This document shows, piece after piece, positions 1 through 5,808 of a stretch of 8,027 nucleotides of DNA. The notes beneath the pieces were generated by a model. The model worked only from the letters and a program-made list of their open reading frames with translations. It was not told the origin of the DNA and ran no database searches. This stretch comes from DASRHD01 sp035499715. GTDB taxonomy: Bacteria; Verrucomicrobiota; Verrucomicrobiia; Opitutales; Opitutaceae. Where the stretch lies: assembly GCA_035499715.1 (NCBI GenBank), contig DATJYF010000225.1, positions 1-8,027 of the forward strand. Direction: 5' to 3'. The position numbers were made by a program, and so were the translations under genes. How positions within the stretch are numbered: the stretch's first letter is position 1; each line of letters begins with the position of its first letter.

Positions 1-136
1 TCTTGGAGTTGGTCAACGCGTCGATCAGCGCGCGGTTGTCGCTGTCCTGGTCTTTGGCCTCGGCCAGTCTTTCGGAGTGGAAAGGATCCTGGTGCACCAA
101 AGGCAGGGAATCGGATTTAACAAATGGTGGTTGCAT
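1..136 (-). CDS. N-terminus of an unrecognised protein, cut by the left edge
   Basis: An ATG at 136-134 opens a minus-strand frame that stays open to the window edge (45 codons). It begins MQPPFVKSDSLPLVHQDPFH and continues with a charged, helix-like stretch ending RALIDALTNSK. There is no signal peptide, membrane segment or cysteine, so a soluble cytoplasmic protein is the simplest reading. The mix of acidic and basic residues and of P, H and D looks like real protein rather than the Arg/Pro/Ala-rich shadow frames seen elsewhere here. I do not recognise the family, and no strong Shine-Dalgarno precedes the ATG. It is transcribed away from hupE, so the two genes share the intergenic region 137-307. 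Which frame is coding is an inference from composition only; a longer overlapping minus-strand frame (25-309) looks like a shadow. Confidence 0.5.
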   Translation of the reverse strand, partial: MQPPFVKSDSLPLVHQDPFHSERLAEAKDQDSDNRALIDALTNSK

Positions 137-203
137 GACGACAAGATAAGTGCAGGGCGGGCCCAATTTCGGTAATGTACAGGACCGTGTCGTCTCCCGC
201 CGT

Positions 204-245
204 GCGTTTGTTGGCAATCATCGCGCAAGTCTTGCCAAAAACCGC
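204..245. promoter_or_regulatory. Interrupted dyad upstream of hupE, possible operator
   Basis: The arms are 204-217 (GCGTTTGTTGGCAA) and 232-245 (TTGCCAAAAACCGC). Twelve of 14 positions pair across a 14-nt centre, and the inner seven (TTGGCAA/TTGCCAA) are perfect. The dyad lies between two divergent genes, 62 bp before the chosen hupE ATG, in the least GC-rich stretch of the left part of the window. It could be an operator for a dimeric regulator or a hairpin. The left arm also contains a poor -24/-12-like string (TGGCA, then GCGCA at sigma-54 spacing), but the TT of the -12 box is missing. The regulator, if any, is unknown. Confidence 0.45.
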
Positions 246-307
246 ATAACAATCGCCAACCGATGCACAGCCGCTCCGGCCCCGGCGTGCTAAGTTTTGC
301 TGTCGCC

Positions 308-913
308 ATGAAATTGAAACGCTTTCCTTCCCGCCGGTGGCTCCCCGGGCTGTGCCTCGCCGCCGCGCCGCTGGCGCAAGCCCATCCCGCGCCGGGGCCG
401 GCCGTCGGTTTTGGCGCTGGTGTGGCCCATCCCTTCAGCGGGTGGGACCACCTCCTTGCGCTGCTGGCGATCGGTCTGTGGGCGGCGCGGCTCTATGCGC
501 CGTGCCTCATTCCCCTGGCTTTCCTGACGCTGATGGCGGTCGGCGCGGCGTTGGGGCATTGGACCGGCGCGGTGCCCGGCGCCGAACAGGCCATCGCCGC
601 CTCGGTCCTGGTGTTCGGCCTGCTGGCCGCCAACACGGTGCGGCTGCCGGCGCGGGTGAGCTTCGCCCTGGTCGGATTTTTTGCGCTGTTTCACGGCGCC
701 GCGCACGGCGCCGAAATGCCGGCCACAGCGTCCGGCCTGGCCTATGGCGCGGGGTTCGTGACGGCCTCGGCCCTGTTGCTGGGCGCGGGCGCGGGTTTGG
801 GCGCGCTGTTCGAGCGGGAGGCGACGCGGATTCCGCAATTCGCCGGCTGGGTGATCGCCCTGGTGGGCGCGGTTCTCTCGGTGCGATCATTCCTGGGAGG
901 AAACTTTTTTTGA
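308..913 (+). CDS. hupE: HupE/UreJ family nickel permease
   Basis: This is a 201-residue membrane protein of the HupE/UreJ family, which imports nickel (or cobalt) for hydrogenase or urease. Residues 1-25 form a signal peptide: a basic start (MKLKRFPSRR), a hydrophobic core and an AQA cleavage site, leaving His26 at or near the mature N-terminus. The family motif HPFSGWDHLL (residues 41-50, with His41, Asp47 and His48) starts the first mature membrane helix. A second conserved cluster, HGAAHGAE (His129, His133, Glu136), sits near helix four. About six membrane segments follow the signal peptide. I chose the ATG at 308 because it places the lysine/arginine-rich n-region first; an in-frame ATG at 263 would add 15 residues that do not suit a signal peptide. 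No clear Shine-Dalgarno is visible for either start. It is the first gene of the hyp operon, with hypA starting 12 bp after its stop, which supports nickel as substrate. Confidence 0.9.
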   Translation: MKLKRFPSRRWLPGLCLAAAPLAQAHPAPGPAVGFGAGVAHPFSGWDHLLALLAIGLWAARLYAPCLIPLAFLTLMAVGAALGHWTGAVPGAEQAIAASVLVFGLLAANTVRLPARVSFALVGFFALFHGAAHGAEMPATASGLAYGAGFVTASALLLGAGAGLGALFEREATRIPQFAGWVIALVGAVLSVRSFLGGNFF

Positions 914-918
914 GGAAA
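912..918 (+). promoter_or_regulatory. Ribosome binding site of hypA
   Basis: GAGGAAA overlaps the hupE stop codon (TGA at 911-913) and ends 6 nt before the hypA ATG at 925. It is the clearest Shine-Dalgarno sequence in the operon. It fixes the hypA start and argues that hypA can be translated independently of the upstream open frame. Confidence 0.7.
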
Positions 919-924
919 CGCCCG

Positions 925-1269
925 ATGCACGAAGCTGGAATCATGGAATCAACCCTCGCCCTCGCCGCGGCCAAGGCCCGCGAGCAGGGGGCGGAGCGCA
1001 TTCATCGCATCGTGCTTCGCCTCGGCGCACTTTCCGGTGTTGAGCCGGACGCCTTGCGTTTCGCGTTCGACGCAATGGCCAAAAACACCCCCGCGGCCGG
1101 CGCCGTGCTCGAAATCGAGACGGTGCCGGCCTGCGGGTACTGCCCCGACTGCGACCTCGAATTTGCAGTGAAATCCGATTTTATTTTCACCTGCCCAAAA
1201 TGCGGCCGGATTTCCGGCGAATTGAACCAGGGCAGGGAACTTGAGCTCGCCCGCCTCGAAATATCCTGA
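925..1269 (+). CDS. hypA: HypA, nickel-insertion metallochaperone
   Basis: This 114-residue protein matches the usual HypA length. HypA delivers Ni(II), together with HypB, to the hydrogenase large-subunit precursor in the cytoplasm. The N-terminus is Met-His-Glu, and His2 and Glu3 belong to the known Ni site. The structural zinc site is complete: Cys73-x2-Cys76 and Cys90-x2-Cys93, the same spacing as in E. coli HypA. An extra Cys70 sits just before it. The LRLGALSGVEPDALRFAFD stretch (31-49) is typical of the family. The ATG at 925 is fixed by the MHE start and by a good Shine-Dalgarno. The reading frame happens to be open far upstream through hupE, but that is a GC-driven shadow, not a fusion. 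hypB begins 8 bp after the stop. Confidence 0.97.
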   Translation: MHEAGIMESTLALAAAKAREQGAERIHRIVLRLGALSGVEPDALRFAFDAMAKNTPAAGAVLEIETVPACGYCPDCDLEFAVKSDFIFTCPKCGRISGELNQGRELELARLEIS

Positions 1270-1277
1270 TTTCCGCC

Positions 1278-1961
1278 ATGCCCTCGAATTCCGCCACCGC
1301 CGCTCCCATCCGCTCGCTCGACGTGAAGATTTCGCTCCTCGAGGCCAACGACCGGCTGGCGGAGCGCAACCGCGCCGATTTTCTCCGCCGCCGCCTGGCC
1401 GCGCTCAACCTCGTCTCCTCGCCCGGCGCCGGCAAGACCACGCTGCTCGAACGCACGCTCGACGGATTCGGCCGCGAGACCAAGTGCGCCGTGATCGTGG
1501 GCGACCTCGAGACCGACTGCGACGCGCGCCGGCTGCGCCGGCCGCACACCCCGGTGGTCCAGATCACCACCGGCACCGCCTGCCACCTGGAGGCCGCGAT
1601 GGTGGCGCGCAGCGCCGCGAGCATGGATCTGACCGGCGTCCGGCTTCTTTTCATCGAAAACGTTGGCAATCTCGTCTGCCCCGCCTCCTTCGACCTGGGC
1701 GAGACCGCGCGCGTCGTGCTCCTTTCCGTCACGGAGGGCGAGGACAAGCCGCTGAAGTATCCGCCGATTTTCAAGTCCGCGCATGTCGTGCTGCTGACCA
1801 AGATTGACGTCGCCGAAATCCTGGGCTTCGACCGGGCGGCCGCGATCGCGAACATCCGCCGCATCGCCCCGCAGGCGAAACTCATCCAACTCTCCGCGCG
1901 CACCGGCGAAGGCCTGGACGAATGGTGCGGCTTTCTCCGCACGCTCGTCCCGCGGACCTGA
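1278..1961 (+). CDS. hypB: HypB, GTPase for nickel insertion (no His-rich or Cys N-terminus)
   Basis: This 227-residue SIMIBI-class GTPase powers or gates Ni transfer with HypA. Visible motifs are the P-loop SSPGAGKTT (residues 47-55); GDLETDCDARR (75-85) in the switch region; TGTACHLEA (98-106), which holds the conserved metal-site Cys102-His103; ENVGNLVCP (127-135, third metal ligand Cys134); SVTEGEDKPLKYPPIF (150-165); and the base-recognition motif TKID (174-177). The N-terminus, MPSNSATAAP, lacks both the His-rich nickel-storage region of rhizobial HypB and the CxxCxC high-affinity site of E. coli HypB, so only the GTPase-domain metal site remains. No Shine-Dalgarno is visible in the 8-bp gap, which suggests translational coupling to hypA. 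hypF starts 4 bp after its stop. Confidence 0.96.
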   Translation: MPSNSATAAPIRSLDVKISLLEANDRLAERNRADFLRRRLAALNLVSSPGAGKTTLLERTLDGFGRETKCAVIVGDLETDCDARRLRRPHTPVVQITTGTACHLEAAMVARSAASMDLTGVRLLFIENVGNLVCPASFDLGETARVVLLSVTEGEDKPLKYPPIFKSAHVVLLTKIDVAEILGFDRAAAIANIRRIAPQAKLIQLSARTGEGLDEWCGFLRTLVPRT

Positions 1962-1965
1962 TCCC

Positions 1966-4302
1966 ATGGTCGCCGGTCTCCAGGCACCGCAAAACGGGGG
2001 GCAGGGCGTCGACGTCATTTTGCGCGTGCGCGGCACCGTGCAGGGCGTGGGCTTCCGGCCCTTCGTCCACCGGATCGCCTCGCAGCTGCACCTGCGCGGC
2101 TGGGTGCGCAACGATCCCCAGGGCGTCCTGATCCGCGCCGCCGGCACGCCGGAAGCCGTGGCCGCGCTGGTGCAAGCCCTCGAGCACGAGGCGCCGCCCG
2201 CGGCCCGCGTCCTCGCCGTGGAAAGCCGTGCCGCCGGCGATTCCGCCGAAAGACTCGCCGACGCCTTTGCCATCGTGCCGAGCGAGACGGGCGGCCTGGC
2301 GGTGAAGACCGCCGTGCCGCCGGACCTCGGGTTGTGCGCCGACTGCCGGCGGGAACTGCTCGATCCGCGGGACCGCCGGCATCGTTATCCTTTCATCAAC
2401 TGCACGCAGTGCGGCCCGCGGTATTCGATTTTACAATACTTGCCCTACGACCGTCCGCACACGACGATGCGGGCCTTCCGGATGTGCCCGCAATGCCAGG
2501 AGGAATATGACGATCCGGCGCACCGCCGGTTTCACGCCCAGCCCAACGCCTGTCCGGACTGTGGGCCGCGCGTCGTCTTCCGGCGGCGAGGCGAGCCCGA
2601 GCGGGCGGGCGAGCCGGCGCTGGGTCAGGCCGTGAAGCTGCTCGCCGCGGGCGGCATCCTCGCGGTCAAGGGCGTCGGCGGCTACCACTTGATGGCCGAC
2701 GCGACCGATGAGGCCGCGGTGGCGGAACTTCGCCGACGGAAGCACCGCGACGAAAAACCCTTCGCGGTGATGTTCCGCGACCTGGCGGCGGCGGCCGCCG
2801 CCGCCGAAGTGCCGGAGGAAGCGGCGGCGCTGCTGGCCGCGCCCGCCGCACCCATCGTGCTGCTGGCGCGAAAACCCGGCGCGCCGCTCGCGGCCGGCGT
2901 CGCCCCCGGCAATCCATGGGTCGGCGCCTTGCTGCCGTATGCGCCGCTGCATGTGCTGCTGCTCGAAGCCTTCGGCCGGCCGGTCGTCGCCACCAGCGGC
3001 AACCTGGCCGAAGAGCCGCTTTGCACGGCCGAAGCCGACGCCCACCGGCGCCTGGCCCGCATCGCCGACGCCTTTCTCGATCACAACCGCCCCATCGCCC
3101 ATCCGGTGGACGATTCCGTCGTGCGCCTGACGCGCCGCGGCCCGGTCCGCTTGCGCCGTGCGCGCGGCTACGCGCCCGCGCCCCTGCGCCTGCCGGGCCG
3201 GATTGACGGAAGCTGGCTTTGCGTCGGCGCCCAGATGAAGAACACCCTCGCGGTGGCGACGCAGGACCAGCTCGTGCTCAGTCCCCACATCGGCGACCTC
3301 GGCGGCGCGGCCACGCGCGACGTCTTTCACCGCACCGCGGAAATGCTGGAAAAGATCCACGGCGCGAAATTCACCAAGGTGGTTTGCGACCGGCATCCGG
3401 ATTACGCCTCCACCCGCTATGCGGAGCAAACCGGCCTGCCGCTCATCGCCGTGCAGCATCATCTCGCCCACGTGCTGGCCTGCCTGCTCGAGCATGGGCG
3501 GGCGGCCGACGGTGTCCTCGGCGTCGCCTGGGACGGAACCGGCTACGGCGAAGACGGGACCGTGTGGGGCGGCGAATTTCTGCTGCTGCAAAACCAGGAG
3601 GCCTGCCGTTTCGCGCGGCTGCGTCCGTTCCGGCTGCCGGGCGGCGAGACGGCGATCCGCGACGGGCGCCGTGCCGCGCTCGGTCTTGCCCACGCGCTCA
3701 GCCCGGCCCGTTTTGAGGAAGTCGCGCGGCGCCTGGAGTTTTTGACCATGGAAACGGCGCTGCTGCACACCATGCTGCAACACGCCGTGAATTCGCCGGA
3801 AACGACCAGTATGGGCCGTCTCTTCGACGCGGCCGGAGCCTTGCTCGGCCTGCCCGCGCGCAACCACTTTGAAGGGCAGATCCCGCTGGCGGTCGAAGCG
3901 ACGGCAACCGCGGGCGGTGGCGGAACCGAGGCGCTGCCGCTGCCGTTGCGCGACGTTCCCCGCGGACGTGGCGCGGTGATGGAGCTGGACTGGGAGCCGC
4001 TGCTGGATTCGCTGCTGCTCGGCCGGACGCGCGGACGTCCGCCGGGCGAGCTGGCCGCCGCTTTTCACCGCGGGCTCGCGCAAGCCGTCGTCGCCGTCGC
4101 CCGCGCCGCCGGAGTCGGCACGGTCGCGTTGAGCGGCGGTTGCTTCCAGAACGTCCTGCTGCTCGACCTCACCACCGCCGCCCTGGAGTCGGCCGGTTTC
4201 ACCGTGCTGGTGCCGCGCGAGCTTCCGCCGAACGACGGCGCCATCGCCGCCGGTCAGGCGCTCGGCGCCCTGCTCCAACTCACCTCCGTGCGAATGCCCT
4301 GA
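1966..4302 (+). CDS. hypF: HypF, carbamoyltransferase for cyanide ligand synthesis
   Basis: This 778-residue multidomain enzyme uses carbamoyl phosphate and ATP to carbamoylate the C-terminal cysteine of HypE, the first step towards the Fe-bound CN ligands. Domains in order: acylphosphatase (about 15-105), with VRGTVQGVGFRPFVHR at 21-36 carrying catalytic Arg31, and Asn49 in WVRND; two zinc fingers, Cys124-x2-Cys127 with Cys146-x2-Cys149, and Cys174-x2-Cys177 with Cys196-x2-Cys199; a YrdC-like domain (about 220-405), with ILAVKGVGGYHLMADA and TSGNLAEEP; and a Kae1-like C-terminal domain with VQHHLAHVLA (metal ligands His498 and His502), DGTGYGEDGTVWGGE, TSMGRLFDAAGALLGL, LSGGCFQN and PPNDGAIAAG (Asp757). 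All domains are full length. The chosen ATG at 1966 gives a normal family N-terminus; the same frame is open further upstream but that stretch overlaps hypB. A poly-Ala run (274-280) lies on a GC palindrome. There is no visible Shine-Dalgarno. Confidence 0.97.
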   Translation: MVAGLQAPQNGGQGVDVILRVRGTVQGVGFRPFVHRIASQLHLRGWVRNDPQGVLIRAAGTPEAVAALVQALEHEAPPAARVLAVESRAAGDSAERLADAFAIVPSETGGLAVKTAVPPDLGLCADCRRELLDPRDRRHRYPFINCTQCGPRYSILQYLPYDRPHTTMRAFRMCPQCQEEYDDPAHRRFHAQPNACPDCGPRVVFRRRGEPERAGEPALGQAVKLLAAGGILAVKGVGGYHLMADATDEAAVAELRRRKHRDEKPFAVMFRDLAAAAAAAEVPEEAAALLAAPAAPIVLLARKPGAPLAAGVAPGNPWVGALLPYAPLHVLLLEAFGRPVVATSGNLAEEPLCTAEADAHRRLARIADAFLDHNRPIAHPVDDSVVRLTRRGPVRLRRARGYAPAPLRLPGRIDGSWLCVGAQMKNTLAVATQDQLVLSPHIGDLGGAATRDVFHRTAEMLEKIHGAKFTKVVCDRHPDYASTRYAEQTGLPLIAVQHHLAHVLACLLEHGRAADGVLGVAWDGTGYGEDGTVWGGEFLLLQNQEACRFARLRPFRLPGGETAIRDGRRAALGLAHALSPARFEEVARRLEFLTMETALLHTMLQHAVNSPETTSMGRLFDAAGALLGLPARNHFEGQIPLAVEATATAGGGGTEALPLPLRDVPRGRGAVMELDWEPLLDSLLLGRTRGRPPGELAAAFHRGLAQAVVAVARAAGVGTVALSGGCFQNVLLLDLTTAALESAGFTVLVPRELPPNDGAIAAGQALGALLQLTSVRMP
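2784..2805. repeat. 22-bp perfect GC-only palindrome inside hypF
   Basis: The two 11-bp halves (GGCGGCGGCGG and its complement) form a perfect palindrome around a GGCC centre and contain the 8-bp string GCGGCCGC. It encodes part of an alanine run in the YrdC-like domain. Since GCG and GCC are both favoured Ala codons here, a run of Ala can create this by chance. It is a fact of the sequence with no assigned role. Confidence 0.8.
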
Positions 4303-4315
4303 AGAAATTTTCACC

Positions 4316-4597
4316 ATGTGTCTCGCTGTTCCAGGCAAACTCCTCGATGTCCGCGGCCCGGCCGGCGATCCGCTCTTGCGCAGCGGGCGCGCCAGCTTCG
4401 GCGGCGTGATCAAGGAAGTGAGCCTCGCCTGCACGCCCGAGGCAAAGGCCGGCGACTACGTGCTCGTCCACGTGGGCGTGGCCATCAGCGTCGTCGACCC
4501 GGCGGAAGCCGAGCAGACGCTGCGCTATTTGCGGGAAATGGGCGAGCTCGCCGAACTGGAGACGGAAACCGCCCCGCCGTCCGCCGCTCCGCCATGA
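4316..4597 (+). CDS. hypC: HypC, iron-ligand assembly chaperone
   Basis: This 93-residue protein is typical of the HypC/HybG family. HypC binds HypD, carries the Fe(CN)2CO unit and hands it to the hydrogenase large subunit. The N-terminus reads MCLAVPGKLLDV, with the essential Cys2 exposed after Met removal. HVGVAI (residues 52-57) contains the conserved His52. The C-terminal tail is helical and acidic, ending TETAPPSAAPP. It starts 13 bp after hypF; only a weak GAAGA (4301-4305) is available as a ribosome binding site. Its TGA overlaps the hypD ATG (ATGA at 4594-4597), so the two partner proteins are probably translated in a coupled way. Confidence 0.97.
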   Translation: MCLAVPGKLLDVRGPAGDPLLRSGRASFGGVIKEVSLACTPEAKAGDYVLVHVGVAISVVDPAEAEQTLRYLREMGELAELETETAPPSAAPP

Positions 4598-5712
4598 AAT
4601 TCGTCGACGAATACCGCGCCGCCGCCGCCGTGCGGTCGCTGGCCAGCGCCATCGCCCGGGCGACGACCCGGCCGTGGACCCTGATGGAGATTTGCGGCGG
4701 GCAGACGCACGCCATCGTCAAGTTCGGCCTCGATGAATTGCTGCCGCGCGGCGTCACCCTCGTGCACGGCCCGGGCTGTCCGGTCTGCGTCACGCCGGCG
4801 GAGTTGATCGACCAGGCGGTCGCGCTCGCGCTCCGGCCGGGCGTGATGCTCTGCTCGTTTGGCGACATGCTGCGCGTGCCCGGCACGGGCATCGATCTGC
4901 TCACGGCCAAGGCGCGCGGCGGCGACGTGCGCATCGTCTACTCGCCGCTCGACGCGGTCCTGCTGGCCAAAAACAATCCCGGCCGCGAGGTGGTGTTTTT
5001 CGCCGTCGGCTTCGAAACCACGGCGCCGGCCAACGCCATGGCGGTCCTGCGCGCGCGGCGCGAAGGGCTGGCCAATTTTTCCCTTCTCGTTTCGCACGTG
5101 CTCGTGCCACCGGCGATGCACGCGATTCTCGGCTCGCCGGACAACTGTGTGCAGGGCTTTCTCGCCGCCGGCCACGTCTGCGCCGTGATGGGTACGGCCG
5201 AGTACGGGCCGATTGCCCGCGCCCATCGCGTGCCGATCGTGGTCACCGGTTTCGAGCCGGTGGACATTCTGGAAGGCACGCTGCGCTGCATCCGTCAGCT
5301 GGAGGCGGGCCGCGCGGAAGTGGAGAACGCTTACGCGCGGGTCGTGCGGCCGGCGGGCAACGAGGCGGCCCGGGCCATCGTCGAGGAGGTGTTCACGGTC
5401 GTGGATCGCAACTGGCGCGGACTCGGTCCGATTCCGCAAAGCGGCTGGAATCTCGGCCCGGCTTTCACCCGCTACGATGCGGTGGAAAAGTTCGGGCTGA
5501 GTGTGGCCGCGCCAGGGACTGCGGACGGATGCATCAGCGGCGAAATCATGCGCGGGGCGAAAAAACCGTTGCAGTGCCCCGCCTTCGGCACGCGCTGCAC
5601 GCCCGAACATCCCGTCGGCGCGCCCATGGTTTCGAGCGAAGGCGCCTGCGCCGCCTATTACCGGTACCGGAATCGCACCGCGCCGGCCGCGGCCGAAAAC
5701 GCCGCCCGCTAG
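4594..5712 (+). CDS. hypD: HypD, [4Fe-4S] scaffold for Fe(CN)2CO assembly
   Basis: This 372-residue protein is full length for HypD, the scaffold on which cyanide from HypE and CO are attached to iron, in complex with HypC. Conserved blocks are MEICGGQTHA (31-40, Cys34); HGPGCPVCVTP (58-68, Cys62 and Cys65, the thiol-redox pair); LCSFGDMLRVPG (86-97); VGFETTAPA (138-146); and GFEPVDILEG (219-228). The C-terminal cluster domain is intact: CISGEIMRG (Cys313), KPLQCPAFGTRCTPEHP (Cys328, Cys335) and GAPMVSSEGACAAYYRYR (Cys352). The last 12 residues are an Ala-rich tail. The start overlaps the hypC stop, and no separate Shine-Dalgarno is needed. It is the last gene of the plus-strand operon; I see no clear plus-strand terminator after it. 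Confidence 0.97.
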   Translation: MKFVDEYRAAAAVRSLASAIARATTRPWTLMEICGGQTHAIVKFGLDELLPRGVTLVHGPGCPVCVTPAELIDQAVALALRPGVMLCSFGDMLRVPGTGIDLLTAKARGGDVRIVYSPLDAVLLAKNNPGREVVFFAVGFETTAPANAMAVLRARREGLANFSLLVSHVLVPPAMHAILGSPDNCVQGFLAAGHVCAVMGTAEYGPIARAHRVPIVVTGFEPVDILEGTLRCIRQLEAGRAEVENAYARVVRPAGNEAARAIVEEVFTVVDRNWRGLGPIPQSGWNLGPAFTRYDAVEKFGLSVAAPGTADGCISGEIMRGAKKPLQCPAFGTRCTPEHPVGAPMVSSEGACAAYYRYRNRTAPAAAENAAR

Positions 5713-5718
5713 CTTCGG

Positions 5719-5738
5719 AAAAAGACCGCCTCCGGCGG
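5719..5738 (-). terminator. Intrinsic terminator of hypE (minus strand)
   Basis: Read on the minus strand, a 5-bp GC stem (CCGCC/GGCGG, loop GGA, 5738-5726) is followed after TC by five T residues (5723-5719). It lies about 70 nt beyond the hypE stop and only 6 bp beyond the hypD stop. On the plus strand the hairpin is not followed by T residues, so it should act mainly on hypE transcripts and protect hypD from antisense read-through. The stem is short, so its strength is uncertain. Confidence 0.55.
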
Positions 5739-5808
5739 ATCAAATCGGCCGGAAAATCTGCAGCCTGACCGGTTGCAAACAGCCGACCGGCACCGTTGCA
5801 GGAACAAC

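Noticed and set aside
211..227. Sigma-54 (-24/-12) promoter for hupE-hyp
   Set aside because: The GG and GC dinucleotides are 12 nt apart as required, but the -12 TT is replaced by GC and the -24 box ends in A. The sequence is better explained as part of the dyad.
337..1269. A 310-codon plus-strand frame that fuses a hupE-overlapping stretch to HypA
   Set aside because: The upstream part is Arg/Ala/Gly-rich shadow sequence out of frame with the clear HupE protein. HypA has its own Shine-Dalgarno and MHE start at 925.
2431..4434. A 667-codon minus-strand frame antisense to hypF
   Set aside because: It lies opposite an intact hypF with all domains and has the Arg/Gly/Gln-rich composition of a GC-driven antisense shadow.
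5739..5808. Plus-strand terminator for hypD
   Set aside because: Short stems such as GGTTG/CAGCC (5771-5784) exist but none is followed by a T-run, so I cannot support one.
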